Shown: piece by piece, positions 44,722-53,878 of the stretch
How the letters are laid out: every line of letters starts with the position of its first letter
Position numbering within the stretch: the first letter of the stretch is position 1
Assembly: GCF_900156375.1 (NCBI RefSeq)
Contig: NZ_FTNK01000003.1
Span: forward strand, 372,001 to 436,000
DNA from: Paenibacillus macquariensis
Lineage (GTDB): Bacteria > Bacillota > Bacilli > Paenibacillales > Paenibacillaceae
Length of the DNA stretch: 64,000 bases
Direction of reading: 5' to 3'
Program-made: the position numbers and the translations under genes
The notes under the pieces: generated by a model
Database searches by the model: none
Told to the model about the DNA's origin: nothing
Seen by the model: the letters and a program-made list of their open reading frames with translations, nothing else

Positions 44722-45486
44722 TTGAATGGGAGAGTAGCCCTGATTACGGGAAGTGCGAAGGGGTTAGGCAAGAGAACAGCACTTACATTGGCAGATCAAG
44801 GTTGTAATATCGTTCTGAACTATGTCCATAGTGCTATAGAGGCAGAGGAATTGCGAGCTAAGATTGAACTTAAGGGTGTGCAATGTATTGCTGTTCAAGC
44901 TGACATCTCTGATCCACAACAACTTGAAGGGTTAATAAATCAAGTGAATGATCAATTTGGAGGTACAGATATTATCGTGAATAATGCTGGGCCTTTTATA
45001 CGGGAACGACGTTTGTTTACGGAATATACACATGCTGAGATCATCTCGCTTATGCAAGGGAATTTGATCGGCGCTATGTTACTTGACCACTTGGTTATTC
45101 CTTCGATGAGGAAGAAGAAATGGGGAAGAATTATTCATTTCGGATTCGGACATGCAGGAGAAGCGAGGGCTTGGCCGCATCGCGCAGTGTATGCAGCTGC
45201 GAAGACAGGGCTTGTTTCTTTCACGAAGACATTAGCCGTAGAAGAAGCACCTTATGGAATTACGGTTAATATGGTGTGCCCTGGAGATATTAGGGGAATG
45301 AACAAGGAGAAGTCCATCGCTGAAGTTGAAGGTATAGAAGACCTAGAGACACCTAATGGAAGACCAGGAAGTGGAGAAGATATCGCACGGGTCATTCAAT
45401 ATTTGTGTCATGAAGACTCAGATTTCATTACGGGCAATATCATGGATATTACGGGAGGACTTGATCCCATTCGACCATGGATATAA
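44722..45486 (+). CDS. Short-chain dehydrogenase/reductase
   Basis: 254 residues, classical SDR. TGSAKGLGKRT at the N-terminus binds NAD(P), NNAG is present, and the catalytic pair is in YAAAKTG (Tyr-x3-Lys). Substrate unknown; the sequence recalls FabG-like and 3-ketoacyl reductases without the tetramer motifs being certain. TTG start with GGAGGAGG upstream. Confidence 0.88.
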   Translation: MNGRVALITGSAKGLGKRTALTLADQGCNIVLNYVHSAIEAEELRAKIELKGVQCIAVQADISDPQQLEGLINQVNDQFGGTDIIVNNAGPFIRERRLFTEYTHAEIISLMQGNLIGAMLLDHLVIPSMRKKKWGRIIHFGFGHAGEARAWPHRAVYAAAKTGLVSFTKTLAVEEAPYGITVNMVCPGDIRGMNKEKSIAEVEGIEDLETPNGRPGSGEDIARVIQYLCHEDSDFITGNIMDITGGLDPIRPWI

Positions 45487-45587
45487 GTCTTATAAAGTAG
45501 CAACGGTAATACCGTCTTTTTCAAAGATGGCACCCGTTTCAGTTGGAATATAAGGAATATAGTATCAAGTGAAACTTTTACTTTCTT

Positions 45588-45637
45588 ATAATAAAAAAAA
45601 GTCTTGGCGTCGTTAATCACGAAGTCCAAGACTTTCT
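45588..45637 (-). terminator. Terminator of the NifU-like gene
   Basis: AAAGTCTTGG / CCAAGACTTT form a 10-bp stem, followed on the minus strand by TTTTTATTAT. Confidence 0.85.
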
Positions 45638-45671
45638 CAAAATATTAAGAAGATTTCTCTAAGGTTTTAGA

Positions 45672-45917
45672 TTAAAATACTTGGACAACCTCTACTACGC
45701 CCTCAACTTCTTCTAGAAGAGCACGTTCAATACCGGCTTTCAAAGTAATCGTGGAGCTTGGGCAACTGCCGCATGCACCCATTAATCTTAACTTTATGAT
45801 ACCGTCTTCGACATCGACCAATTCTACGTCACCGCCATCGCGTTGAAGGAATGGACGAAGTTTATCTAATACGTCTAATACTTCATCATACATGGTGCTT
45901 TGTACGTTTTCACTCAT
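45672..45917 (-). CDS. yutI: NifU-like Fe-S scaffold (YutI)
   Basis: 81 residues, a stand-alone NifU C-terminal domain with the CxxC cluster site in [10 protein letters not shown]. Carries Fe-S clusters to target proteins. AAGGAG precedes the ATG. Its neighbours yuzB, yutJ and yutM are the same as in B. subtilis. Confidence 0.92.
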   Translation of the reverse strand: MSENVQSTMYDEVLDVLDKLRPFLQRDGGDVELVDVEDGIIKLRLMGACGSCPSSTITLKAGIERALLEEVEGVVEVVQVF

Positions 45918-46000
45918 AAGTGTTCAACTCCTTCCTAATTATCATTATATTACAAATGAACACAAAAATAAAATAGATAAGTAAAGCAGGTGCATTAGAA

Positions 46001-46255
46001 TTGAGACCAATCATAGAATTTTGTACGAACAATATGCATTTTGATACAGATACCGTGATGGAAAAGTTAGAGTCCAACCCAGATTACGACGTCGTCGAAT
46101 ATGGATGTCTGACGAATTGTGGTCAATGTTACCTCATGCCATATGCCATGGTTGATGGTGAAATTGTAACCGCAGAGAGCGCAGACGAATTATATGATGT
46201 TATCATTGCCAAGATAAAGGAAGCAGAAGCATGGGATGATCTGGATCTAGATTAA
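46001..46255 (+). CDS. yuzB: YuzB-family (DUF1450) protein
   Basis: 84 residues with several Cys (FCTNNM, YGCLTNCGQCYLMPYAMVDG), suggestive of metal or Fe-S binding. Function unknown. TTG start; AAAGCAGG upstream is a weak ribosome site. Overlaps the convergent yutJ by four bases. Confidence 0.88.
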   Translation: MRPIIEFCTNNMHFDTDTVMEKLESNPDYDVVEYGCLTNCGQCYLMPYAMVDGEIVTAESADELYDVIIAKIKEAEAWDDLDLD

Positions 46256-47313
46256 CCCAAGTGGCGTCTAGACATCCAAAGAACACCACTTTTTAGTAAG
46301 CGCGGAACGCGACCCATAACAGCTGTTTTGCCCATGAGTCCAAATCCAGCTTTCTTACCGAGAGCGCCTAGTGTTCCTTTTAGATGAAAGGGGTGCAACT
46401 TAGGCGTCTCTCCACGCCATAAGGAATGTATGACTTCTGCAACTTGCTCCGCTTGGGCTCCAGCAGCTTGTGCGCTTGGGGCGAGCGGAAGGCTGGCACA
46501 ATCTCCTATGACATATACATCTGGGTGCTCAGCGATTTGGGAATAGGCATTTAGAATAATTCGTCCACCCTGGTCTTTGGCAACTTGAAGATCCTGTACG
46601 ACACGGACAGGTTGAATACCTGCAGTCCATACGGTAACGTCACTTTGTATGATCTCAGGTCCATTGTAGATAGCCCCATCTTCTATTCGTGCAACCGATA
46701 TATGACCACAAGTCTTAACGTCATGAGATTGAAACCAATGTTCTACATAAATGGACAATTTGGATGGGAAGGAAGAGAGTACACGGCTGTGACGATCGAG
46801 AATGGAGATATTCAGATCAGGTCTGCTTTCTCTCAATTCCGCGGCCATCTCAACGCCACTGAGTCCTCCACCTATAATATTCACTTGACCATAAGGTTTC
46901 GCATCATTAAGTTGTAGATAAGTCTTACGAGTATTTGAGAAAGATTGAATACTGCTTGTGAATTGCTCAGCACCTTCAATCCCGTGATAACTATCTGTGC
47001 AACCCAAAGCAATGATAAGAAAATCGTAGTTGATGTCTTCAGCGAGCTCCATATGAACCGTTTTACCTTCTAAATCGATTGAAGAAATTTCGCCGTACTT
47101 GATCGTTAGTTGAGGATGCTTGGGAAACGCGACACGAAGTTCTAAATCGGCTGCAGTACCTGCAGCTAAAGCGTAATATTCCGTTTTAAGACCCTGGAAG
47201 GGCATACGATCGACTAATACCATTTCAATATCTTCCGGTAGGTGGTCATCCAGAAGGCCTTGAATAATTGCAAGCCCTCCGTATCCGCCCCCGAGAATAA
47301 CTAGTTTTCTCAT
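46252..47313 (-). CDS. yutJ: NAD(P)/FAD-dependent oxidoreductase (YutJ, NDH-2-like)
   Basis: 353 residues, two Rossmann folds: LVILGGGYGGLAIIQGL for FAD and INIGGGLSG-like (NIIGGGLSGVEMAAEL) for NAD, then TWTAGIQP-like VWTAGIQPV and VIGDCASLPL. Related to type II NADH dehydrogenases; electron acceptor unknown. It is in an operon with mqnE just upstream (30-bp gap), which fits a quinone-linked role. Confidence 0.88.
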   Translation of the reverse strand: MRKLVILGGGYGGLAIIQGLLDDHLPEDIEMVLVDRMPFQGLKTEYYALAAGTAADLELRVAFPKHPQLTIKYGEISSIDLEGKTVHMELAEDINYDFLIIALGCTDSYHGIEGAEQFTSSIQSFSNTRKTYLQLNDAKPYGQVNIIGGGLSGVEMAAELRESRPDLNISILDRHSRVLSSFPSKLSIYVEHWFQSHDVKTCGHISVARIEDGAIYNGPEIIQSDVTVWTAGIQPVRVVQDLQVAKDQGGRIILNAYSQIAEHPDVYVIGDCASLPLAPSAQAAGAQAEQVAEVIHSLWRGETPKLHPFHLKGTLGALGKKAGFGLMGKTAVMGRVPRLLKSGVLWMSRRHLG

Positions 47314-47343
47314 GGATGGGTTCCTTTCGCTTCAGAAATAGTA

Positions 47344-48450
47344 TTACTCGTAGATTTGGATCTCGTTATAGAAGGTATCCCGTTCAACTGGAATGCGTCC
47401 AGCACCCTTGATGAGCCATATTAATTCTTTGCGTGTTAAACCTTCTGGCGTAAGCGCACCTGCTGCATGGCTGATGCGTTCTTTGATAATCGTACCATGC
47501 ACGTCAGAAGCTCCGAAGCTGAGTGCCATTTGCGTAAGTTGAGCGCCGATATTAATGAAGTAGGCCTTAATATGATCGATATTATCCAACATTAAACGAC
47601 TGATCGCAATGGTTTTCAAATCTTCATAAGCTGAATTACGTCTCATAATACCAGCGTTTCTATTCTTTGGTTGCATAGATAAAGGTATGAATACCATGAA
47701 TCCTTGTGTTTCGTCTTGAAGTTCACGAATCTGAACCATGTGACGTATACGATCTTCATGACTTTCAATGGACCCGTATAACATCGTAGTATGTGTTTTC
47801 ATCCCTAATTTATGAGCTGAACGATGAACGTCTAAATATTGCTCGACATTGGCTTTATCCACCTTCATTTTTTCCCGATATTGATCGGATAGAATCTCAG
47901 CCCCACCACCTGTTAATGACTTCAATCCAGCTTGTTGTAATTTCTGTAGTACTTCAGTTGTACTAAGGCCACTTATACGTGTGAAAAATTCGATTTCAGC
48001 TGCAGTATAAGCTTTTAATGTCACGTCAGGATAATGATCTGTTAATGTTTGTAAAGAGTCAACATAATATTGGAAGGGGACATGAGCGTTATGACCTCCA
48101 ACGATATGAAACTCTCTTATACCTGGATGGATGTGTTGGTTAACATATTCGACCATCTCTTCACCAGAAAGCGTATAAGATCCTTCTTCGCCTTGATCTT
48201 TACGGAAGTTACAGAAGGCGCAATAAGATTCACATACATTGGTGAAATACAGACTCATATTCTCAATGAAGTACACTTTTTTTCCATTTTTGCGTAAGTT
48301 GACTTGATTAGCCAATTGGCCCATTGTCAATATATCATCACTCTCATAAAGGTAGGTTCCATCTTCAACGGTTAAACGTTCTCCTAGTTGCACCTTTTCT
48401 ATAATAGCAGCCATTTGACTGTCTATGTTGGGGGTAATGAGTGTTGACAT
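47344..48450 (-). CDS. mqnE: Aminofutalosine synthase MqnE
   Basis: 368 residues, radical SAM. Cluster motif CESYCAFC in FTNVCESYCAFCNFRK, followed by HIVGGHNAHVPFQYY and, near the end, LSFGASDVHGTIIKERISH and AGRIPVERDTFYN. It fits MqnE, which joins an enolpyruvyl benzoate to adenosine in the futalosine route to menaquinone; MqnC is the main alternative. AGGAGGAACAA precedes the ATG. It is followed by the flavoprotein yutJ. Confidence 0.82.
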   Translation of the reverse strand: MSTLITPNIDSQMAAIIEKVQLGERLTVEDGTYLYESDDILTMGQLANQVNLRKNGKKVYFIENMSLYFTNVCESYCAFCNFRKDQGEEGSYTLSGEEMVEYVNQHIHPGIREFHIVGGHNAHVPFQYYVDSLQTLTDHYPDVTLKAYTAAEIEFFTRISGLSTTEVLQKLQQAGLKSLTGGGAEILSDQYREKMKVDKANVEQYLDVHRSAHKLGMKTHTTMLYGSIESHEDRIRHMVQIRELQDETQGFMVFIPLSMQPKNRNAGIMRRNSAYEDLKTIAISRLMLDNIDHIKAYFINIGAQLTQMALSFGASDVHGTIIKERISHAAGALTPEGLTRKELIWLIKGAGRIPVERDTFYNEIQIYE

Positions 48451-48468
48451 ATAGTATTGTTCCTCCTA

Positions 48469-48575
48469 AATTTTTTTGTAGTCAAGCTTCCAAATTTACT
48501 CATCGTAAAAAAACTTACATCGGAAGCATAAGCATAATTTTTTGTAGCAAAGCCTCCAGATTGTCCATTAAAAAT
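48469..48575. repeat. Dispersed intergenic repeat fragment
   Basis: CATCGGAAGCATAAGC (48518-48533) is an exact 16-bp match to the spacer of the tandem repeats at 8763-8778. Around it AATTTTTTTGTAG..AAGC.TCCA occurs twice (48469 and 48535). Lies in the 282-bp gap between mqnE and yutM, with no gene. Confidence 0.7.
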
Positions 48576-48673
48576 ATTATACATTCATTCTTATTATAGA
48601 CCTCCAATTACTGGGTCGCAACAAGACGATGAGTTAAAAAAATGAAATGGTTGTCCGATATAGGTTGACTGAC

Positions 48674-48702
48674 TTGAGGGTACTAGGGTTCTGGAGTATA
48701 AT
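48674..48702 (+). promoter_or_regulatory. Promoter of the IscA-type gene
   Basis: TTGAGG and TATAAT with a 17-bp spacer, about 30 bp before the start codon. Confidence 0.7.
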
Positions 48703-48732
48703 TAACCTACGACACAATAAGGAGGTTGAACG

Positions 48733-49095
48733 ATGATTAATATTAGCGATACGGCTTCAGTTAAGCTGAAAGAGATGCTTTCAGAACAAGAGACACCGAA
48801 TATGTTCTTACGTCTTGGTGTACAACCCGGCGGATGCACTGGTTTTTCATACGCGATGGGTTTTGATGATGATGAAACAGAGAATGACATATATATGAAC
48901 GTGCATGATATGAAAGTTGTGGTTGATAAAGAAAGCCTGACTTACCTCGATGGATTGGAAATTGATTTCGAAGAATCAGGTATGTCTGGAGGCTTTACGA
49001 TCAATAATCCGAATGCATCGGCATCGTGTGGTTGTGGAGCGAGTTTCCGTACAGCGAAGGATGCAGGGAAACCAGCACCTGAGGGCGAGTGTTAG
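48733..49095 (+). CDS. A-type Fe-S carrier (HesB/IscA/ErpA family)
   Basis: 120 residues. The three conserved Cys are in PGGCTGFSY and CGCGASF near the C-terminus (SCGCG). Receives and transfers Fe-S clusters; YutM-like. AAGGAGG precedes the ATG. Ends with KPAPEGEC, a short added tail with an extra Cys. Confidence 0.92.
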   Translation: MINISDTASVKLKEMLSEQETPNMFLRLGVQPGGCTGFSYAMGFDDDETENDIYMNVHDMKVVVDKESLTYLDGLEIDFEESGMSGGFTINNPNASASCGCGASFRTAKDAGKPAPEGEC

Positions 49096-49139
49096 GATAT
49101 CATTCCTAATCTGAAATTAACACAAGGATTGTAAAATAA

Positions 49140-49190
49140 AAGCCACTGGATTTAAGGGAGAGACATCTCCTTAAATCTAGTGGCTTTTTA
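49140..49190. terminator. Bidirectional terminator
   Basis: A perfect long stem (GCCACTGGATTTAAGGGAGA / TCTCCTTAAATCTAGTGGC) followed by TTTTT; it also serves the convergent small membrane-protein gene. Confidence 0.92.
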
Positions 49191-49202
49191 GCGATTCTAA
49201 TT

Positions 49203-49415
49203 CTACGAAGCAGGTAATATAAACGTATAATTCACCATGAAGATAATCATAGAAGCCATTGCAATGGAGAAGCCAATGCAACTGAAGCCTAACACATTTC
49301 GTTTACTCTTAATAAATTTAAATCCAATAGCGAAGATCATTAACGTAGTCAGAGCAAGTACTGCCGACATACCGACAATTGCGATCCAATATAATATTTG
49401 AAATACCTGTGCCAC
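49203..49415 (-). CDS. Small two/three-helix membrane protein (possibly DUF2768)
   Basis: 70 residues with helices at about 5-28, 38-62 (VLGFSCIGFSIAMASMIIF). A GTG start has AAGGGGG ten bases upstream. Resembles the short DUF2768 membrane proteins of Bacillaceae, which have no known role. Identification is tentative. Confidence 0.65.
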   Translation of the reverse strand: MAQVFQILYWIAIVGMSAVLALTTLMIFAIGFKFIKSKRNVLGFSCIGFSIAMASMIIFMVNYTFILPAS

Positions 49416-49615
49416 GCTCGCGTAGACCCCCTTTTACAAATCACTACAATTGAGTATATCCGATATTCTAAGGGAAGCCAATAATCTAGAAGGACAAATA
49501 TTGTGTAAATTTAACAGTATTATAATTAGGTGTCCAGCAGAGACAATCATACAAGAATGAGTGATGGACAGGGAGTATGCTATTAGCATACCGGCAAGAT
49601 AGGAGAGGATCAGAT

Positions 49616-50278
49616 ATGGCAGGACGACAATTGGCGAGTAAATGGCTAAAGACAGAGGTATTGTTAAGTGATCCGAGAGTAGCAAGATACATTCCAAAGA
49701 CTAAATCTTTAACAATAACTAATCTCCAGACGATGCTCCGTCAATATGGGGTAGTCGTTGTAAAGCCCGATGTTGGAGCAGGAGGGCACGGGGTAATTCA
49801 AATTAAATACAACGCTGAAAGATATAAGATTACACACGGTTCAAGTTCTTTTAGGTATTCGAGGTTTGCAGAAATGTACAGTATGCTTCTTAAAATGAAA
49901 AAACCAAGAACTTATCTCATTCAACAAGGGATTCAACTTGCAACGATTCATGGTCGTCCCATCGATTACCGAGTTAAAGTAGTTAAAGAAGGAAAGGGAT
50001 GGATATTCCGTTCTATGTTAGGGCGTCTTGCTAAGCCAGGGTTATTTGTCACTAACCTATGTAGGGGAGGGACACAACTTACTTGTAAGGAAGGACTACG
50101 TCGGTCGTTACCCTATCAATCAGTAAATGTAAAACGTAAAGAGATGAGTACAGTAACAACAGTATGTACAACAATTATGGAAAGGAAATTCCCTGGTATA
50201 TCTCAACTGGGATTCGATTACGGAGTAGATGTGAAAGGGCGAATATGGATTTTTGAAGTGAATACTCGTCCTCAGTAA
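49616..50278 (+). CDS. YheC/YheD-family ATP-grasp-like protein
   Basis: 220 residues with ATP-grasp features: VVVKPDVGAGGHGVIQI, YLIQQGIQL, RPIDYRVKVVKEGKGW and FGFDYG-like QLGFDYGVDVKGRIWIFEVNTRPQ. YheC/YheD proteins are linked to the spore coat or outer spore layers. ATG 49616 has GGAGAGG upstream. The protein stops right after NTRP, where longer relatives continue, so it may be a short form. Confidence 0.8.
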   Translation: MAGRQLASKWLKTEVLLSDPRVARYIPKTKSLTITNLQTMLRQYGVVVVKPDVGAGGHGVIQIKYNAERYKITHGSSSFRYSRFAEMYSMLLKMKKPRTYLIQQGIQLATIHGRPIDYRVKVVKEGKGWIFRSMLGRLAKPGLFVTNLCRGGTQLTCKEGLRRSLPYQSVNVKRKEMSTVTTVCTTIMERKFPGISQLGFDYGVDVKGRIWIFEVNTRPQ

Positions 50279-50402
50279 TAGGGATGAGAAATCTATTAGA
50301 ATGTACTAATAATTTGGTGTGATTGGATAGATTTCCAGAATAATTCCAATGAATTCGCTTTCAATAAAAATATATTTTTTAGACATGAAAGTGAAATTCC
50401 CC

Positions 50403-50502
50403 TGTGTATAACATTTATCCACATTACCCCCTGTGTTTCAGTAGGGTTTATGACAGTTACTAACAAAATATGCACAGGTTCTCCACAGTTACCTGTGGAT
50501 AT
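50403..50502. promoter_or_regulatory. Cluster of DnaA boxes upstream of sda
   Basis: Two perfect TTATNCACA boxes lie at 50403-50411 (reverse, TTATACACA) and 50415-50423 (TTATCCACA). One-mismatch boxes lie at 50468-50476, 50479-50487 (TTCTCCACA) and 50494-50502 (reverse). Five boxes within 100 bp directly upstream of the sda promoter match the DnaA control of sda known in B. subtilis. Confidence 0.88.
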
Positions 50503-50511
50503 CGGGAACGC

Positions 50512-50540
50512 TTGTTCTAGTATTGATAGTTTGATATGAT
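50512..50540 (+). promoter_or_regulatory. Promoter of sda
   Basis: TTGTTC and TATGAT with a 17-bp spacer, just downstream of the DnaA-box cluster and 36 bp before the start codon. Confidence 0.65.
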
Positions 50541-50575
50541 GATTATAGGAAAAAAGAGGAAAGGATGTGAGATTC

Positions 50576-50719
50576 ATGGCTATATTATCAGATGAAATGT
50601 TACTAGATTCTTATCATCTGGCTGTAGAGTTAAAGTTAGAACGTGATTTCATAAAGCTACTATTAGCCGAAATAAAGAAACGTAAATTGGGAATTCAGCA
50701 AATGAAACTCGCATATTAA
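50576..50719 (+). CDS. sda: Sporulation inhibitor Sda
   Basis: A helical hairpin of 47 residues. Its core, LSDEMLLDSYHLAVELKLE followed by RDFIKLLLAEIKKRKLG, matches B. subtilis Sda (LSDELLIESY, RDFIELIENEI). Sda binds the sporulation kinase KinA and related kinases and blocks autophosphorylation when DNA replication is starting or damaged. The start is ATG 50576; an in-frame GTG at 50567 with GAGG upstream is possible and would add three residues. The DnaA-box cluster upstream is the expected control. Confidence 0.92.
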   Translation: MAILSDEMLLDSYHLAVELKLERDFIKLLLAEIKKRKLGIQQMKLAY

Positions 50720-50819
50720 GTTAGATAGTGATGATAGAGTCGACAGGTGTTGAATTATTGTGGTTCGCAATTTACCGGAGGTGTGAGTACATCATTAACA
50801 TACATGAGAATAACAGACT

Positions 50820-50879
50820 AAAAAAGGGTATCCAGTTGACGTTGAAACATTAATCGTCAAGTATGGATACCCTTTTAAA
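50820..50879. terminator. Bidirectional terminator after sda
   Basis: Arms AAAAGGGTATCCA and TGGATACCCTTTT, with an inner pair TTGACG / CGTCAA, sit between convergent sda and the ferredoxin reductase. Confidence 0.9.
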
Positions 50880-50885
50880 TTACAA

Positions 50886-51887
50886 TTATAATTTCATGTT
50901 ACTGCTGTGACCTGGGGAAAGACGTGCTTCCGGGTCGATATATACTTTAGCATTATTTACAGCAGTTGGCGCTTCACCAAATCCTACGGCGATAAGTTTT
51001 AACTTACCAGGATAGGTCGTAATATCCCCTGCAGCAAATAGACCTGGAATATTAGTCTCCATACGAGAGTCGACTACAATTGAATTCCCTTCGATTGCGA
51101 TACCCCATTCTGCAATGGGTCCTAGGGAAGATATGAATCCGAAGTTAACGATGACAGCATCGACTTCAATTTCTTGTGTTTCTTTTGATTTCACATCTGT
51201 AAGTGTTACTTTTGTAATGGTATCATCCCCATGAAGTTCAGTAATTTCTGTAGGAGTGACCACATTTACTTTCGAATTCATCAAATTCTCAACACTATGT
51301 TCATGTGCACGGAATTTATCACGACGATGGATTAACGTGACTTGTTCAGCAATGGGTTCTAACATAAGTGCCCAATCTACTGCTGAATCCCCGCCACCAT
51401 TGATCAATACTTTCTTACCTGCAAAAGCATTTAGATCATTGACGAAATAATGAAGGTTGGCTTTCTCGAAACGTTCTGCTCCTGGAATCTCAAGTCTGCG
51501 AGGTTCGAATGCACCTACACCAGCAGTAATAATTACTGCTTTGGAATGATATTCATTTTGATCCGTCTTAACGATGAAATGGCGTTCAGCTATCTTTACG
51601 ACAGAGACTACCTTTTCTTCAAGACGAACATTAGGATTGAACAGTTTCAATTGTTCAAGTAGGTTATCTACGAGTTCTTGTGCTGTTACTTTAGGGAATC
51701 CAGCAACATCATAGATGTACTTCTCAGGGTAAAGAGCAGCAAGTTGTCCACCGAGTTGCGGCATACTCTCAATCAGAGTTACGGATGCTTGACGCATTCC
51801 ACAATAAAATGCAGCAAACATACCAGCGGGGCCGCCCCCGATTATGATTAAGTCAGTCATTTCATCACCAAGTTGTTGGGATGTCAT
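50886..51887 (-). CDS. yumC: Ferredoxin-NADP reductase, thioredoxin-reductase type (YumC)
   Basis: 333 residues. FAD site [21 protein letters not shown] site [14 protein letters not shown], end motif [24 protein letters not shown]. It lacks the redox Cys pair of thioredoxin reductase and matches B. subtilis YumC, which passes electrons between NADPH and ferredoxin or flavodoxin. ATG 51887 has GGAGGTG nine bases upstream; 51905 lies within the site. Confidence 0.92.
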   Translation of the reverse strand: MTSQQLGDEMTDLIIIGGGPAGMFAAFYCGMRQASVTLIESMPQLGGQLAALYPEKYIYDVAGFPKVTAQELVDNLLEQLKLFNPNVRLEEKVVSVVKIAERHFIVKTDQNEYHSKAVIITAGVGAFEPRRLEIPGAERFEKANLHYFVNDLNAFAGKKVLINGGGDSAVDWALMLEPIAEQVTLIHRRDKFRAHEHSVENLMNSKVNVVTPTEITELHGDDTITKVTLTDVKSKETQEIEVDAVIVNFGFISSLGPIAEWGIAIEGNSIVVDSRMETNIPGLFAAGDITTYPGKLKLIAVGFGEAPTAVNNAKVYIDPEARLSPGHSSNMKL

Positions 51888-52292
51888 CAGGTAAAGCACC
51901 TCCATATAAAAAGTGAATTGATTTTTATTACATCTTAATCATTATAGTCGGATCGTTATGATATGAAAAGTTTGAAAGATATGATTTATTGCGAAAAATG
52001 TATGAATGTGAAATTTTATCATATAAATCTGTCAAATGGCCATACTTTACCTCGAAATAAACCTTGATATTTATGCTTATTATAGCTAGTATGTCAGATG
52101 TATGTAATATAATTTATAACTGCTTTTTGGTGAGTTTGATTATAAGTATTAAAACGACTAAAGTAGAGAGTAATAGGTGTCTCAGGAGTGGGATATGGTG
52201 TTAATATCCCTTTTATTGATGTGTTTATTTTCACAAATATAAGGGAAATTGGATATAAACTATATATAAAGAGGAATTTGGAAGGAGTAGGA
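51888..52292. other. Intergenic region between yumC and the NDH-2 gene
   Basis: A 405-bp AT-rich divergent region. ATTATA at 51941-51946 (TATAAT on the minus strand) is a candidate -10 for yumC, with only a weak -35. I see no riboswitch, repeat or small gene that can be supported here; an in-frame extension of the NDH-2 gene back to 52188 has no ribosome site. Confidence 0.5.
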
Positions 52293-53492
52293 ATGATTAT
52301 GAGTAATATTCCGAAAATAGTAATACTGGGTGCGGGTTACGGAGGGATCCTAACAGCACAACGGCTTCAAAAAGAATTAAAGTATAATGAAGCAGACGTT
52401 ACATTAGTAAATCGTCATGAGTATCATTACCTGACAACTCATTTGCACATGCCTGCTGCAGGTACAGATAGTATAGAAAATACTCGTATTTCTATCTCAA
52501 ATCTGATTGATGAATTCAAGATTGATTTGGTGAAGTCATCTGTGCAAGAGATTCGACCTCAAGAGAGAAAAATAATATTAGAAGATGGTACGCTGTCTTA
52601 CGATTATCTTATCATTGCCTTAGGAGGAGAGCCTGAGAGCTTTGGTATCCCTGGACTTGCGGAACATGCGATGTCTATTCGTAGTATTAACTCAGTACGC
52701 TTAATACGTAAACATATCGAGTATCAATTCGCTCAATATAAGAATGAAAGAAATGCTCAAGAGCGCATTAATTTCGTGGTTGGGGGAGCTGGATTCAGTG
52801 GTATTGAATTTGTAGCTGAGTTAGCTGATCGTATTCCGAGACTCTGCAAAGAATATGATGTAGATCCTAACCTTGTTAACATTTATAATATTGAAGCAGC
52901 GCCAACGGCATTGCCTGGATTTGCACCTGAACTGGTCGAATATGCAATGGAGGTTCTTATTAGAAAAGGTGTTACATTCAAAATGGGTGTTGCTATTAAA
53001 GAATGTACAACTGAAGGTGTCCTTCTTGCAACGGGTGAAGAGATTAAAGCGGCTACTGTGGTGTGGACTGGTGGAATTCGTGGGAACCGTATGATCGAAG
53101 CTGCCGGCTTTGAAACGATGAGAGGCCGAGTTAAAGTAGATGATCAACTACACGTACCAGGTCATGACAATGTATTCATTATAGGTGACAATGCACTTAT
53201 CTTTAATCCAGAAGGTCGCCCGTATCCACCAACTGCGCAGATTGCTATGCAACAAGGCGTATGTTGTGCACAGAACGTGGTTGCTAGTATCCGTAACCAA
53301 CAACTTAGGAAATTCGAATACTCCAATAAAGGTACCGTTGCATCGCTTGGTAAAGGTGAAGGCATTGCGGTTGTAGGTAAGAAGCTTATGAAGGGCTGGA
53401 GTGCAGCGCAATTGAAAAAGGTTGTAGATATGAAGTATCTGTATACGATTGGCGGCATCACACTCGTACTGAAAAAAGGAAGATTCCTATAA
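52293..53492 (+). CDS. yumB: Type II NADH dehydrogenase (YumB-like)
   Basis: 399 residues, a single-subunit NADH:menaquinone oxidoreductase. FAD motif KIVILGAGYGGILTAQRL, NADH motif FVVGGAGFSGIEF, VWTGGIRGN and VFIIGDNALIF; a C-terminal amphipathic region (ITLVLKKGRFL) would bind the membrane. GAAGGAG lies five bases before ATG 52293; an ATG two codons later is possible. It is linked to the 84-residue gene that starts one base after its stop. Confidence 0.92.
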   Translation: MIMSNIPKIVILGAGYGGILTAQRLQKELKYNEADVTLVNRHEYHYLTTHLHMPAAGTDSIENTRISISNLIDEFKIDLVKSSVQEIRPQERKIILEDGTLSYDYLIIALGGEPESFGIPGLAEHAMSIRSINSVRLIRKHIEYQFAQYKNERNAQERINFVVGGAGFSGIEFVAELADRIPRLCKEYDVDPNLVNIYNIEAAPTALPGFAPELVEYAMEVLIRKGVTFKMGVAIKECTTEGVLLATGEEIKAATVVWTGGIRGNRMIEAAGFETMRGRVKVDDQLHVPGHDNVFIIGDNALIFNPEGRPYPPTAQIAMQQGVCCAQNVVASIRNQQLRKFEYSNKGTVASLGKGEGIAVVGKKLMKGWSAAQLKKVVDMKYLYTIGGITLVLKKGRFL

Positions 53493-53493
53493 T

Positions 53494-53748
53494 ATGAGAC
53501 ACTGTAGCGTACAAGTTCGTGGTTTACTGACGAGAGAAGAATTAGACCGTTACAATGCCCTAATGGAAGTCGGAGCTCATTTAGAATCTCAAGAAGCTTA
53601 TGATTTGGCTTATACGATTCAGAAAGAAGTAGATATACTGATTCTTCCGGCGATTGAAAGGTTGAAGGAAAAAGGCCGTGCTCGGGATGTTGCAACGGCG
53701 GAGTATCTTGATTCAAGGAAACAAGCAGAAGAAGAAGAAGAAGAATAG
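53494..53748 (+). CDS. 84-residue acidic protein, coupled to NDH-2
   Basis: It begins one base after the NDH-2 stop, so it is translated by coupling. All-helical: LTREELDRYNALMEVGAHLE, then IQKEVDILILPAIERLKEKG and a Glu-rich tail (AEEEEEE). No family is recognised. Placement suggests a helper or regulator of the dehydrogenase, but that is inference. Confidence 0.7.
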   Translation: MRHCSVQVRGLLTREELDRYNALMEVGAHLESQEAYDLAYTIQKEVDILILPAIERLKEKGRARDVATAEYLDSRKQAEEEEEE

Positions 53749-53812
53749 CATAAGTTCGTAAAGGATTTGTCACAGGACTAATGTGATGAATCTTTTTTTT
53801 GTTTTACGTTAA

Positions 53813-53853
53813 TAAAGGCCGTCTCCAAATGTTGATTAGGAGAAGGCCTTTGA
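53813..53853. terminator. Bidirectional terminator, convergent with hemQ
   Basis: AAAGGCC-TCTCC and GGAGA-GGCCTTT pair across a loop of about 13 bases with U-rich ends. Confidence 0.75.
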
Positions 53854-53878
53854 TTAGATATATGTTGAAGTTGGAAAA

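Noticed and set aside
49434..49697. 87-residue minus-strand frame before the YheC/D gene
   Set aside because: It overlaps the start of the YheC/D gene, has no convincing ribosome site and reads as random hydrophobic sequence.
53162..53773. 203-residue minus-strand frame across the NDH-2 gene and the acidic gene
   Set aside because: It overlaps two well-supported genes, has low-complexity Leu/Ser content and no ribosome site.
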